NCBI GenBank assembly: GCA_002238445.1
Contig: MPML01000007.1
Coordinates: forward strand, 62,001 to 126,000
Direction of reading: 5' to 3'
Length of the DNA stretch: 64,000 bases
DNA from: Caldilineaceae bacterium bin5
GTDB lineage: Bacteria; Chloroflexota; Anaerolineae; Caldilineales; Caldilineaceae
Below, in pieces: positions 19,129 through 28,308 of this stretch; positions within the stretch are counted from its first letter, which is position 1; each line of letters begins with the position of its first letter. The translations under genes were made by a program, and so were the position numbers. Below the pieces are notes generated by a model, which did no database searches, was not told where the DNA came from, and saw only the letters and a list, made by a program, of their open reading frames with translations.

Positions 19129-20145
19129 TCACCGATTCGAGGGAAGTGCAAGATTGGCGAGGTCGACCAACTGGATCAGCGCCAACGGGCCGTCGCTGCG
19201 AAAGCAGCGTTGCGGCGACACTGGCAGTTGCGATGCCAACCAATCGACAACGGAATCGGGCATCGCTGTCTCCACTTCCAGCCGGGCGACAGGTAGAGCA
19301 AGTTGCTGATGGCGCAGTCCCCTGCTCTGCGCCTCCAATTCGTCTCCATTTCCAGCGCCGCTCGATGCGCGCAGAACGCGGAAAAGAAAAACGCTTTCGA
19401 TCTGCATTCCAGGAAAGAGTTCATCCAGAAAACCGGCCACCGCGTCTTCACTCCAGATGAACAGGCGCAATTCTGATGACGAGGGCACCGAAACGAAACG
19501 GGACATGAGCCGGGGAACTTTTATGCGGGCGTAAGAGAGTGGCCCCATGCCGATGTCAGGGCTGCTGAGATGCACCAGGAGGTTGATGCTGTGGGAACTG
19601 ATGAAAGGGAAGGGGTGTCCGGGGTCAACGGCCAGTGGCGTTAACAGTGGGTACAGTTGCTGGCGAAAGAAGAGGCGCAGGTATTCATGCTGTTGCCTGT
19701 CCAGTTCATTGGGTCTTCGTATGCCTATGCGAAATTGGTCCCTCAGCGCCGGAAACAGGGATTGGTTGAGATCCACAAAGGCCTGCTGCAAGAGAGGATC
19801 AAGCTCCGCGGCAATCGCGTCCTGTTCGGCATCTGCCAGTGTGGGCGCCTGTACCACAAAGTAGTGATCCAGAACCGAGGCAAGCAGACCCAGTATCCGG
19901 AGTCTCTCCAAAAGGGGGCATTCCTGGTTCTGGCTCTCCTCCAAGAGGTAAGAGGCTTCAACGATTGGCGCTGGCTGTTGGGCGGTTTTCAGGCGGCTCT
20001 TGAGCCCGGCAGCCAGTGTTCTGGCGCGGTCGACACCTTCGTCGTCTACTGGCTCCGCGAACGCAGGCAGGTGTGTGTCTGAACTGGCCGTCGCATAAGG
20101 GTGCGCAGTGAAGGGCTGATTCCCGTCTCGCAGGTTTCGAGTCAT
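19129..20145 (-). CDS. Polyphosphate kinase head protein (N and middle domains only)
   Basis: 338 residues that match only the first half of polyphosphate kinase PPK1. The N-terminal helical block is present (LLERLRILGLLASVLDHYFVVQ, like the ERLRFLAIFSSNLDEFFMVR region). The middle 'head' domain has FFRQQLYPLLTPLAVDPGHPFPFIS and then LFRVLRAS. It ends with DGPLALIQLVDLANLALPSNR, which is where PPK1 passes into its catalytic C1 domain. The two catalytic domains with the phospho-histidine are absent, and no remnant follows, because a hairpin and the serS promoter come directly after. It cannot be an active kinase by itself. It could be a stand-alone oligomerisation or ATP-binding partner, or a clean truncation. 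The YceI gene ends nine bases upstream of its start. Confidence 0.8.
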   Translation of the reverse strand: MTRNLRDGNQPFTAHPYATASSDTHLPAFAEPVDDEGVDRARTLAAGLKSRLKTAQQPAPIVEASYLLEESQNQECPLLERLRILGLLASVLDHYFVVQAPTLADAEQDAIAAELDPLLQQAFVDLNQSLFPALRDQFRIGIRRPNELDRQQHEYLRLFFRQQLYPLLTPLAVDPGHPFPFISSHSINLLVHLSSPDIGMGPLSYARIKVPRLMSRFVSVPSSSELRLFIWSEDAVAGFLDELFPGMQIESVFLFRVLRASSGAGNGDELEAQSRGLRHQQLALPVARLEVETAMPDSVVDWLASQLPVSPQRCFRSDGPLALIQLVDLANLALPSNR

Positions 20146-20154
20146 GTGAGGTGG

Positions 20155-20922
20155 TTAAATCTCTTTGGCAACAAACTCGATCAGGATGGTGAACTCGTCA
20201 TTTACCGTGAGCGTGTTGGCGAAGTTGGGGGGATCAAAGCCCAGGTCAGTCATTCGCAATCCGGTCTGCATCGTGCCACTGATTGTGCTCCCTTGCAGGC
20301 GGGCCGAAACATCCCAAGTGGCAGACAGGGTGATGCCTCGCAGTGTCAGGTCTCCTTCCAATTGGAAACTGGTTTCTTCACCTTCCTGGTAGTCCGGCGG
20401 CCCTTGATTGACCCTTGTGGCGACGAATACGGCCAGCGGGAATCGGTCTGACTCCAGTGCGTTCTCCCGAATCCAACCATCGCGCAGGACCTGATCGGTG
20501 CGCAAGGTCGGCAGATAGACCGCGAAACGGTTAGGCCCGATTGCAGAGTTGTTCAGATCGATCTGAAATAGACCGTCGAGGTCCTGCGATTCGCCTATTA
20601 CCTTGGTCTTGCCGATTTCGAGATTGTACTTACTGGCAGCGCCGGCGAAGAGCTCTTCGTCGACGACATAGGCGGCCTTCGACTCGTCCGCGACTATACG
20701 AAACGTTCTCCATGTCTCCTCTTCGCTAATAGCGACCGGTTTCAACGCAGCGAACGCTGCCGCGGCTTCGGGCGATACGGTCGCCCTATCGGAAGATTCC
20801 TCTTCTTGCGGTGAAGAAGAGGGCGTCGATTGGATCGGCGCGGGCTCGGAACGGCGATTAAAGCAGCCGGAAGCTAGCAGTATGGTCAGCAGCAGAAAGT
20901 AGGTTAGCGTGTTCACTTTCAT
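20155..20922 (-). CDS. YceI-domain lipoprotein
   Basis: A 255-residue exported lipoprotein: a hydrophobic signal ending LLASGC, then a Ser/Pro/Glu-rich linker to about residue 60, then a YceI lipocalin-like beta-barrel. Visible family blocks are TFRIVADESKAAYVVDEE, FQIDLNNSAIGPNRFAVYLP with TLRTDQVLRDGWI, and LEGDLTLRGIT. YceI proteins bind polyprenyl-type lipids or amphiphiles in the envelope. The gene lies between the sulfatase and the PPK-head gene on the same strand, with 9 bases to the latter. Together they may form an envelope-related transcript, but that is inference. Confidence 0.88.
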   Translation of the reverse strand: MKVNTLTYFLLLTILLASGCFNRRSEPAPIQSTPSSSPQEEESSDRATVSPEAAAAFAALKPVAISEEETWRTFRIVADESKAAYVVDEELFAGAASKYNLEIGKTKVIGESQDLDGLFQIDLNNSAIGPNRFAVYLPTLRTDQVLRDGWIRENALESDRFPLAVFVATRVNQGPPDYQEGEETSFQLEGDLTLRGITLSATWDVSARLQGSTISGTMQTGLRMTDLGFDPPNFANTLTVNDEFTILIEFVAKEI

Positions 20923-20988
20923 GTAAAAGGTACCATCAGTGGCTTAAGTTCTTTCCCACGCCGGGCTCGCCGGATGCGGTTGAATAGT

Positions 20989-22866
20989 TTAATGCGGGGG
21001 CGGTTCCGGCGCGCTCGGTTGCTTGTAAATGGGTACGCCGCCGGACAGATAGGGAGGCAGCTCTTCGCCTTCTCCGAATGCTGCCAGGAGCTGGCGGACA
21101 AATAAGGAATAGAAGCCTTCATGGCGGAAAGAGGGTTCGGATTCCCAGACTGCCAGACCGCTCTTGAAGCCGAACTCCTCAAATGATGCAACAAAAGGGC
21201 CGTTCTTGGCAATGATGTGCATGGGCGTGTCCCAGCCGTCCTCTCGCCGGGAAACTCGGGGCGGCTGGTGATCGCCTACAATTACGAAGATTGCCTCGTC
21301 GTCAGGTTCGGTGAGGATGAAGTCGGTGAGCATCTCAAGTTGATACTCGATAGCGTTCCAGTAGTTGAGACGGCGTTCGCTGTGTTCTATCAGTTCTGTC
21401 GAAGGCGGCGGCGCAGGTCCCGGTCGGTTAAGCAGCCGCCACGACTGAACCAGCTCGGGTTGCGGTGTCCAGGGGTAGTGGGAGTTCTGCGTAATTGTGA
21501 AGAAAAGGTAGGGTCCATCCGTCTCTTGGCGCATGGTCTCGCGGGCGAAATTCAGTGCGTACTGGTCTGGCGGCGCCGGACCCCAACCATATTCGGGACC
21601 GACGAAGTTCAGATCTTCATATTGCAGCCAGCGGTCTACCCCGTAGAAGGAGACATATTTCTCCCATTGGGACTGCGGCAGTCCCATCGATAACGCAGTA
21701 AGGCGGTAGTAGCGATAGCCCTGGTCCTTCAGGAATCTGCCCAGGTCCGGGTATTCCTCGTTCTGATATCTGTCCAACAGGGCATAGTATTGGGGGTCCG
21801 AGCTAACGCGCAGGCCGAAGAGCGCGCTTGTGTATGACATCCAGGAACCGCCTCCCCAGGTGGGCGCGAGGCTGCGGGCCGAAGCGACATGCCAGCCGGC
21901 GGCGGCGAGCTCTGCGTCCAGTCGCTGGGTTAGCGCCTTGTACGCCACCCACCAGTCAGTTCTCTTGTAGAGTACTGTACCGTACGACTCACTGAAAATG
22001 ATATAGATGGGAGGTTGTTTGGCCAGACTGTATTGGCTGTAGTCGTAGGCATGACGCAGGTTTAGGCTCTCAGTCTGCTTGACACTCTCATACATGCGCC
22101 GCGATTCGGAGACGTTTCGGACCAGTTTGGCGGCCATGCTGCTGAAAACCATTTCCGGACGGAATATCCTGTCTGGAATGAAGATCGACTGGGTGACCAC
22201 GATGCCGGCCAGCATGCCCAGAATGGCGCGCGTGGATAGACTTGGGCCTACGTCGGGCAATGTAAACCGGGCCAGCCGCGCGACCAGGGCTGCCCCGCCA
22301 ATGATGAGCAGAACGGTTCCCGCGACAAATGCGGTTGTTACGCGGGCGTTTTCGAGGAAGAAGCTGAACCCTTCGGTTGCCATTCGCAACTGCGTGTAAA
22401 AGACAGGCTCGAGACTGAAGAAAGTGAAGGTCGCGCCTTCATAGAGGTAGTAGAGGAAAAAAAGTACGTATGCGAGAACAAAGGCGAAACGAATTCCGCG
22501 TTTACGCAGCCGGGGCCAAAATGCCCAGAATGTGACAAAGAGCACGATTTCGGAGTTGAACCGCAGCAGATCAGGTTCTCTACGCCATACGAAAATCTGG
22601 TTCCAGACCTGATCCAGGGGAATCCCGGCGAGTTGGAAGGTCGGCAGTACGGACCCATCCTCACGGTCCATCAAGACGACCGGAAGATATAGCAAAGCAT
22701 GGAGAGTGAAAAAGGTGGCCCAAAAGGCCAGGTCGACGTGGGTACGCTTGCGAGGACCGCGATCCGAACCAACGAAGCGGGACCTGAAGGGTAAGGAACC
22801 AAAACGCGCGTTTCCTACGCTGTTCGCAGGAATCCGGGTCTTCTCGGCGCGTTCAGTTCTGCGCAT
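20989..22866 (-). CDS. LTA synthase-like membrane sulfatase
   Basis: A 625-residue protein with about five membrane segments in residues 45-250 (among them FWATFFTLHALLYLPVVLM and AFVLAYVLFFLYYLYEG). An extracellular alkaline-phosphatase-fold sulfatase domain of the lipoteichoic-acid-synthase type follows. The domain begins PPIYIIFSESYGTV, where the first metal ligand Glu and the nucleophile Thr are expected. It also carries FFTITQNSHYPW and VIVGDHQPPRV, the late Asp-His metal site. Such enzymes transfer phosphoglycerol or phosphoethanolamine to envelope polymers or lipids. Whether this one does so in a presumed monoderm-like Chloroflexota is not known. The first 40 residues are basic and cytoplasmic. 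Confidence 0.85.
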   Translation of the reverse strand: MRRTERAEKTRIPANSVGNARFGSLPFRSRFVGSDRGPRKRTHVDLAFWATFFTLHALLYLPVVLMDREDGSVLPTFQLAGIPLDQVWNQIFVWRREPDLLRFNSEIVLFVTFWAFWPRLRKRGIRFAFVLAYVLFFLYYLYEGATFTFFSLEPVFYTQLRMATEGFSFFLENARVTTAFVAGTVLLIIGGAALVARLARFTLPDVGPSLSTRAILGMLAGIVVTQSIFIPDRIFRPEMVFSSMAAKLVRNVSESRRMYESVKQTESLNLRHAYDYSQYSLAKQPPIYIIFSESYGTVLYKRTDWWVAYKALTQRLDAELAAAGWHVASARSLAPTWGGGSWMSYTSALFGLRVSSDPQYYALLDRYQNEEYPDLGRFLKDQGYRYYRLTALSMGLPQSQWEKYVSFYGVDRWLQYEDLNFVGPEYGWGPAPPDQYALNFARETMRQETDGPYLFFTITQNSHYPWTPQPELVQSWRLLNRPGPAPPPSTELIEHSERRLNYWNAIEYQLEMLTDFILTEPDDEAIFVIVGDHQPPRVSRREDGWDTPMHIIAKNGPFVASFEEFGFKSGLAVWESEPSFRHEGFYSLFVRQLLAAFGEGEELPPYLSGGVPIYKQPSAPEPPPH

Positions 22867-22883
22867 GGGTGCACTGATGGATG

Positions 22884-23489
22884 TTACTGCTCTGACCAGG
22901 CATGGGGCAGAAGGCCGGATGCGATAGCCTGTTCCACAACCGCGGTGACGGCTTGCCCGAGCGCTTCGGAGCAGAGCGACACTGGTGACATGCGCTCTTT
23001 CACTTGGGACACTGTGACCTGGTTCTCCTGCCAGGTAATGCCCCCGGAATGATAGTTGTGGAGCAGAGGCATGAGCCGGTCCAGCGCCAATGCGAAACGG
23101 GCCTCGGGTGTCTGCTGACTCTCAAACTCCTCCCAGAGTTCGATCATTTCGGAGGCCTGGTCAGCCGGCAGCAGGCCGAATATGCGATTGGCTGCCGTGC
23201 GCTCGCGTTCTGCCTTTCCGTCATGGCCTTCGGTGTCATAAGCATAGGTATCGCCGGCGTCGATCTCAACGATATCGTGAATCAGAACCAATTTGAGAGT
23301 GTGAAGCAGGTTGGCAGGTTCGTCGGCGTGCTCAGCTAACACCATTGCCATTATCGCCAGATGCCAGGAGTGTTCGGCGGAATTCTCACGTCGATGGTTT
23401 TCCAGGAGTAGTGAACGGCGCAGTACGCCTTTCAGCCTGTCGATTTCTAGAATGAACTGCAACTGTTGTGCCAGTCGAATACTATTCAT
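22884..23489 (-). CDS. HD-domain hydrolase (YfbR/HDDC2-like)
   Basis: A 201-residue metal-dependent phosphohydrolase of the YfbR/HDDC2 group, whose members dephosphorylate deoxynucleoside 5'-monophosphates. Metal ligands are visible in [13 protein letters not shown] (first His), [14 protein letters not shown] (His-Asp pair) and [13 protein letters not shown] (late Asp). The family length is about 190-200. The start codon overlaps the stop of the CHAD gene by ATGA, so the two are coupled. The role in this context could be nucleotide pool cleaning. Cytoplasmic. Confidence 0.88.
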   Translation of the reverse strand: MNSIRLAQQLQFILEIDRLKGVLRRSLLLENHRRENSAEHSWHLAIMAMVLAEHADEPANLLHTLKLVLIHDIVEIDAGDTYAYDTEGHDGKAERERTAANRIFGLLPADQASEMIELWEEFESQQTPEARFALALDRLMPLLHNYHSGGITWQENQVTVSQVKERMSPVSLCSEALGQAVTAVVEQAIASGLLPHAWSEQ

Positions 23490-24430
23490 GTTGATGCGGG
23501 CCGCGCCTTCTGTGTTGAATCGCAGAGACTGTGCGGGCGGTATGCCTGCCAGTAGCCTTCCATGCGACCTATGAACTGATTTGCACTCTCTACATAGATG
23601 CGCTCGGCTAGCGGGGCAGCGGCCTGGCGCAGGCGGCTCCGTTCTCGAGCGGTGATCGCAAAGAGCAGGTCAGCATTTCTCTTGTCGGTTTTTCCCATCT
23701 CTTGAACAAGCGGCGCCTCTTGCAGTACAGCCAGATCGTGCTCTTCGCCCAGTCTGTCGGCCAACCGGTCGCAGTCCTCCGCCAGAACTTTCATCATCGC
23801 CGGCCAGAGTGGCTTCAAGATCTGAAATTGGTGCCAAAGATATTTGACCCGTTTGCGCCAGTAGTGGAAATTCTCGGTTGTCGGGTGGGAGTAAGCGCTA
23901 CATTTTTCTTTCAGGCCGCGTCGATAGGTCCTGCGAAGCCCGGAGGCAATAAGTGAAAATTCGGAATTGCGGAACTGCAAGTCCTCTGCCCTATGCCGCG
24001 CTTCTCTTAGCCTTTCGATCACTGTTGGGAGCAGCTGTTCGTCGCCGGCGACCGCTTTGAGGACGGCACCGTGCTTCTCCACCAGCGATCGCCGCAGACG
24101 CCAGAAGGAAGCGTCATTCAGCTGCTGGCCATACCGCCGCCGCAGCATATCAATTGTTTCGATTTCGACGGCGCTGTCCCGAACAGGGGAGAGGATACGG
24201 CCCTGGTCGCGGAAGAACTCGTTCTCGGCTCGATAAGTTGGGGCCGTTAGTGCGCCGCGCGAGAGCCTTAACACTGCTCGTACGCGCTTGAAGCGCTTGC
24301 GCGCCTCGTGTATCCCATCATTCAGGTTATCTTCGCGAGCCAATTGAAGAATAGCCCCGTCGATCTGGTCGAGAACGATTCGGCGCAGCGAATCGGACGG
24401 AGCTTCGTTTGGTATGAGCGCAAAAGTCAT
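23486..24430 (-). CDS. CHAD domain protein
   Basis: A 314-residue all-helical CHAD (conserved histidine alpha-helical domain) protein. Conserved features are [20 protein letters not shown] near residue 37, where the histidine and basic residues line a positively charged groove, and a second half with [20 protein letters not shown] and [16 protein letters not shown] proteins bind inorganic polyphosphate and locate to polyP granules (phosins). No CYTH triphosphatase domain is fused. It is coupled to the HD hydrolase by an ATGA overlap, and a PPK-head gene lies 3.3 kb downstream on the same strand. That hints at a polyphosphate link for this region. Confidence 0.9.
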   Translation of the reverse strand: MTFALIPNEAPSDSLRRIVLDQIDGAILQLAREDNLNDGIHEARKRFKRVRAVLRLSRGALTAPTYRAENEFFRDQGRILSPVRDSAVEIETIDMLRRRYGQQLNDASFWRLRRSLVEKHGAVLKAVAGDEQLLPTVIERLREARHRAEDLQFRNSEFSLIASGLRRTYRRGLKEKCSAYSHPTTENFHYWRKRVKYLWHQFQILKPLWPAMMKVLAEDCDRLADRLGEEHDLAVLQEAPLVQEMGKTDKRNADLLFAITARERSRLRQAAAPLAERIYVESANQFIGRMEGYWQAYRPHSLCDSTQKARPAST

Positions 24431-24473
24431 CGGGGATTATGCCTGGAGAGCATGGCCGACCGGAAGTTCAGGA

Positions 24474-25406
24474 TTATGATGCGGCATCCTCCAGTTTCGC
24501 AAATAGGTCGCGGAAGATACCATCACGGTCCACATATCTGGCACAGGAAATAGTAGGACGGTTTTCGTCAAAGTCCCATGTAATCGCATCGGTCAGGCGC
24601 GGCGAGATGACCATTTCCATCTGGGCCCACTCCGAATTCACCAGCCACGCCAACGGCGCCAGATCCCAAATGTGTTTGGAAAAGGCGAATTGGTCGGGAC
24701 GGTAGTCGTTGTAAATCTGGTAGAGATAGTCGCCGATCGCGCCTCTTCCTTTCACGTGTGCGGCAATCTCGGGCTGCGTTGTATGCAGGTGGGAGACGAC
24801 CCCCATGCAAGGGAAGCGCACCAAGGGAACACCACAGTCCAGAACGATGCGGCTTGCAACCGGGTCCTGGCGCAGGTTGAACTCTTTCGTATCGGGCCAG
24901 TGGCGTGCATGTCCGCCCAGCCAAAGCAAGACGATACGCTCCCGAATTGCCGGCTCCAGCAGCAGAGCGGAGGCAACATTGGTGATGGCGCCGATGGCGA
25001 CAACATAGAGGGGATCATCCTGAGATGAGGCCAGAGCCCTTTCGATGAGGTCGGCGGTTGCCTGGCTCTCAACCGGCGGCTCTCCTTCCTTCATCCACTT
25101 GGTTGCTCCCCGCATTACGAATCCATCGCCTGGCGTGTCAACCGAAGGCAGACGCGCCAAGAGACGGTGAATCTCCTCAAAGCTCTTTTCCATGCCGTCA
25201 GCCGGGCTGGAGGAACGATTGTTATGGAAAGGCGCGGCATGGAGTGCTTCTACGGTCATCGCCTCGGGCGACAACAGCGCATAAACGACGGCAAACTGGT
25301 CGTCGATCTCGTTGTAGGTATCTGTGTCCAGAACTATCCGAACCGGCCTGGAGGGGTGTTCAAGCCGGTCTCGCAGAAGCTGAGAATTGAGTGGTGGAAA
25401 ATGCAT
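24474..25406 (-). CDS. Nucleoside hydrolase (IUNH family)
   Basis: About 310 residues of the inosine-uridine nucleoside hydrolase fold, splitting N-glycosidic bonds of (deoxy)ribonucleosides. The calcium-binding N-terminal motif appears as VLDTDTYNEIDDQFAV. It is a slight variant of DTDxxxDDxxA with extra spacing, as in a known subgroup. VVAIGAITNVASALLL and a mid Asn-rich loop EFNLRQDPVAS supply further ligands. The start is uncertain. The ATG at 25406 has no strong ribosome site, and the frame also extends to a TTG at 25472. It sits 72 bases downstream of the mannonate dehydratase-like gene, probably in one transcript. Confidence 0.82.
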   Translation of the reverse strand: MHFPPLNSQLLRDRLEHPSRPVRIVLDTDTYNEIDDQFAVVYALLSPEAMTVEALHAAPFHNNRSSSPADGMEKSFEEIHRLLARLPSVDTPGDGFVMRGATKWMKEGEPPVESQATADLIERALASSQDDPLYVVAIGAITNVASALLLEPAIRERIVLLWLGGHARHWPDTKEFNLRQDPVASRIVLDCGVPLVRFPCMGVVSHLHTTQPEIAAHVKGRGAIGDYLYQIYNDYRPDQFAFSKHIWDLAPLAWLVNSEWAQMEMVISPRLTDAITWDFDENRPTISCARYVDRDGIFRDLFAKLEDAAS

Positions 25407-25478
25407 AGAGTGGAAGTCCAAGGTGGTAACTGCTGTTTCCGGTTCCGAATAGGCTGCGGCGCTGCGTACCAACTAATC

Positions 25479-26456
25479 CTAAGCTGCGAGCCGGTTTACC
25501 ATTTCCAGCATGGCTGTCATATATCCGATAGCATAGGCGCGGCCGCGGTGCCCCCATTGCGTGTCGTCAACCATGGCTGGCACGTGATCGGTAATCATGA
25601 ATCCGGTGAATCCCACCTCCTTCAAGGTCTTCATTACCTCAAAGGGATTGACATTTCCCTCATTGATGAAGCACTCATGGAAGTTGGGCACGGTGCCCTG
25701 GACATCGCGAAAGTGGACGTAGATGATGCGGTCGCGGCCGCCAAAGTGGCGGATGGCTTCGAGGACATAGTCATGGCCGTTCATCTCGGACCAGCAGCCC
25801 ATACAGAAATCGAGCCAGTGATTGGGGCTGTCGAAACGGTCTATGGCCCGCTTGAAGCCTTCAAAACTGCCGAAGATGCGGGCAACGCCGCCCAAAGACT
25901 CCACCGGAGGGTCATCTGGATGGAGAGCAAGGGTGACGCCTGCCTCTTCGGCAACCGGCAGAAGCCGCTCCAGGTAGTATTCATAATTGGCCCACATTTC
26001 ATCTGCGTCGAAGACACGTTCGTGCGTAAGCTCATTTGGGTCATGCTCCGCCAAATTGAACCGAGTGCCGCGGGCCCCTCCTCGCAGCACCGCCGGCTCC
26101 AGCGTGCGCCAGACCGAGTTAGGCATCCAGTGGTATCCGAGGATCGGAATCCCGGCTCTTCCCATATTGCGGACTGTCGTCTGCATGTGGGCTATCTGCT
26201 CATCACGTCCCGGCAGGCCCAGCATCGCCTTGTCATAGAAACTGACGGGCACATTTTCCAGGCAGATCAACCGCAGGCCAGCGGCTTCGGCGCGATCCGC
26301 GGCCTCCTTCAGGTCTTCGTATTCCCACTGCTTTTCGCCGGGGAGGCGGGGCGTGTTCATCAGGAAATCATCGGCGCCCAACTGCTTGATGAACGCCAGT
26401 TTTTCGTCGGTCAGCTCGTTGAATTGGCCTAAGCCAATTCGCATTTGCGGCGTCAT
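25479..26456 (-). CDS. Mannonate dehydratase (UxuA) family protein
   Basis: A 325-residue TIM-barrel protein of the UxuA family, which dehydrates D-mannonate to 2-keto-3-deoxygluconate in hexuronate breakdown. Family blocks visible are LICLENVPVSFYDKAMLG, IPILGYHWMPNSVWRT, VTLALHPDDPP, LDFCMGCWSEMN (metal Cys region), VHFRDVQGTVPNFHECFI and MITDHVPAMVDD. The metal ligands His, Cys, His and Asp are in place. It is shorter than E. coli UxuA (394) but of the usual size for Gram-positive and Chloroflexota forms. It lies downstream of a DapA-family aldolase gene, which suits a sugar-acid catabolic role. Confidence 0.88.
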   Translation of the reverse strand: MTPQMRIGLGQFNELTDEKLAFIKQLGADDFLMNTPRLPGEKQWEYEDLKEAADRAEAAGLRLICLENVPVSFYDKAMLGLPGRDEQIAHMQTTVRNMGRAGIPILGYHWMPNSVWRTLEPAVLRGGARGTRFNLAEHDPNELTHERVFDADEMWANYEYYLERLLPVAEEAGVTLALHPDDPPVESLGGVARIFGSFEGFKRAIDRFDSPNHWLDFCMGCWSEMNGHDYVLEAIRHFGGRDRIIYVHFRDVQGTVPNFHECFINEGNVNPFEVMKTLKEVGFTGFMITDHVPAMVDDTQWGHRGRAYAIGYMTAMLEMVNRLAA

Positions 26457-26594
26457 GGGATAGATCCTTTCATCTGAAGGGCGCGGGCCCTGGCATCTGG
26501 CGCCCGCTGACTCTTACGGGCAATCTGGTAGGGTCTAGAGGGACCTGGCCATGCATCCAGGCTTGCCTCAGGGCACTGGACTATGAAGGGAATT

Positions 26595-27509
26595 CTAAGC
26601 TGGCACCGGTGGCGACAGGCGGGCCAGCAATTGCTCTTGTTCGGCCTTGGTCAGATCGACCAGAGGCGGGCGAACGCGGCTCCAACCTTTTCTGCCGGTC
26701 TGGTCGGCGACGATCACCTTTAGTGACGCGATCATGTTGTAGCCTGAATCGAGTATGGCGTCACGAACCCAATTTGTTCGGTTCTGGCGCTCCTCGGCGT
26801 CGGCCGCCTGCCAGTTGTCGTAGAGGTCGCGAATGACGTGGGGCAATACATTTGCCATGCCGGAGATACAGCCGCCGCCTCCTCCCTGCATATTCTTCAG
26901 TAGCAAGGCCTCGGTGCCGCAGAAAACTGCAAAGCCGGGAAAGTTTCGCGCCACTTCATGCAGTCCCAGCAGGTTGTTTTCGTCACCGGAGCTGTCCTTC
27001 ACGCCGGCAGCCTGGCCAGGGTACGCTTGCGCCAGCCTTGTAAGCAGAGACGGGCTAAGGGGAATGCCGCTCACTTGGGGGATGTGGTAGAAGTACATTC
27101 GCAGCCGCTCGTCGTTGACGCGATCGAATATTGCCGCGAACGAGCGAAAGAGGCCTTCTTCGGAAACGCCCGGATAGTAAAAGGGAGGCAGGGTCAGGGC
27201 GCCGCGGCAACCCGATTGAACCGCGTGTCGGGTCAGATCGGCGGCTTCGAAGATCGAGGCTGCCCCGGTGCCCACGACCAGTTTACTGGCCGGAATGCCG
27301 GCTTCGATAACTGCATCGACCGCGGCCATGCGTTCTGTCGCGGCAAACGATGTTGCCTCACTGTTGGTGCCGAATAGCACCAGTCCGTGACAGCCTCCTT
27401 CCAGCAGGCGTTTACAGAATTCAATATAAGCAGGCAGGTCGATGGACAGGTCGGCGCGGACGGGCGTCAGGGTAGGCGCAAAGACGCCTCTAAGCGAGAG
27501 TTCAGACAT
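26595..27509 (-). CDS. Dihydrodipicolinate synthase (DapA) family aldolase
   Basis: A 304-residue (beta/alpha)8 class I aldolase or lyase of the DHDPS/N-acetylneuraminate-lyase family. The phosphate/carboxylate loop GTNSEATSF replaces the GTTGE of true DapA. The Schiff-base lysine is in AGVKDSSGDE, and the catalytic tyrosine is in MYFYHIP. The altered loop and the neighbouring mannonate dehydratase favour a catabolic 2-keto-3-deoxy-sugar-acid aldolase over lysine synthesis, but the substrate cannot be fixed from sequence. It is probably the first gene of a three-gene transcript with spacing of 138 and 72 bases. Confidence 0.85.
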   Translation of the reverse strand: MSELSLRGVFAPTLTPVRADLSIDLPAYIEFCKRLLEGGCHGLVLFGTNSEATSFAATERMAAVDAVIEAGIPASKLVVGTGAASIFEAADLTRHAVQSGCRGALTLPPFYYPGVSEEGLFRSFAAIFDRVNDERLRMYFYHIPQVSGIPLSPSLLTRLAQAYPGQAAGVKDSSGDENNLLGLHEVARNFPGFAVFCGTEALLLKNMQGGGGGCISGMANVLPHVIRDLYDNWQAADAEERQNRTNWVRDAILDSGYNMIASLKVIVADQTGRKGWSRVRPPLVDLTKAEQEQLLARLSPPVPA

Positions 27510-27799
27510 ACCTTGGTCCCTCTTCTCCTGATGGCTCAGATGTCAGCTGGTAAGGAAATATAGTCTCCTACATGTTACGACCTGCGGGTCGCCATTGTCA
27601 AATGGGCCCGCTATGAGTGCATCCCAGTTTTGGCGCAAAAGGGTCAGGGGTGGAATGCGCGACGACGGTGCGTGATATTAAGTTCCGGCTTGTGGAGGGG
27701 CACAGTGCAGGCACAAGGCCTGCCCCTACAGGACCTTCGAGGGGGAAGGTGAGGGAGGGTGTCTGAGGTGCGTGCAATCTGATTTAATGGGGTGGTGGG
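27510..27799. other. Intergenic stretch with a short palindrome
   Basis: No gene is seen. At about 27708-27731 there is a GC-rich inverted repeat, GCAGGC-acaag-GCCTGC followed by CCCTAC, of the kind often scattered in Chloroflexota genomes. Its relation to the MITE-like copy C that follows is unclear. Confidence 0.4.
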
Positions 27800-27949
27800 C
27801 GCAACGGAGACAGTGCTGGGAAGAGACAGCACTGGGGAAGGACGAGCACGGTTGGTAAGCTAGAGGGCGGGGCGCTGCGGGGGCGCAGCCCCTGCACAAG
27901 GGAGGCCGCTTTTGCGGCCGACCGCCCAAAAGAACATCCTTGAAAGGAG
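27800..27949 (+). repeat. MITE-like repeat copy C, left fragment (interrupted by copy D)
   Basis: The core at about 27866-27930 matches the family, and the sequence upstream matches weakly, so the left boundary is approximate. It breaks off at GAAAGGAG (27942-27949), where copy D begins. The missing tail of copy C resumes on the far side of D. Confidence 0.7.
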
Positions 27950-28241
27950 TAACTACTTAGCCATATACGGTGCCTGTCTTGACCAGCCCTTTGTCGCTGC
28001 TGCGATTCAGGTTATCTGGTTGCGTATGCGGTTGGCGGCGGCCAGGTTGTTGGAGCGGTACTGCTGGAATGAGCGCACACGGTCGGTGAGGGATGGTTTT
28101 GTAGGGGGGCGTTGCGGGGGCGCAGCCCCTGCACAAGGGAGGGCCGAAGGCCCGACCGCCCAAAATACAACAATGAGGGGACAAAAGACACTTTTGCTCG
28201 CCACGTTCAGGGTCGCAAGCTGATTGCGGCTGAGTATTAAC
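27949..28241 (+). mobile_element. MITE-like element copy D, nested in copy C
   Basis: A 293-bp element starting GTAACTACTTAGCC and ending GGCTGAGTATTAAC, so the ends are inverted repeats. The internal core (about 28107-28165) is the same GC-rich block as in the other copies. GAAAGGAG flanks it on the left and GAAACGAG on the right (7 of 8 identical), consistent with an 8-bp target duplication inside copy C. It has no coding capacity. Confidence 0.8.
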
Positions 28242-28308
28242 GAAACGAGAGAGAAGACCCTTGCTCTCCGCCTTCAATGTTGCGGATCGGTACCGGCTGC
28301 GAAGTCAC
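28242..28308 (+). repeat. MITE-like repeat copy C, right fragment
   Basis: The sequence resumes the family tail (CCCTTGCTCTCCGCCTTCAA, then a decayed GGCTGCGAAGTCACC end). It is the piece of copy C cut off by copy D. Confidence 0.65.

Noticed and set aside
25167-26432. Plus-strand frame of 421 codons
   Set aside because: It spans two minus-strand genes (nucleoside hydrolase and mannonate dehydratase) that show full family motifs, and has no recognisable product itself.
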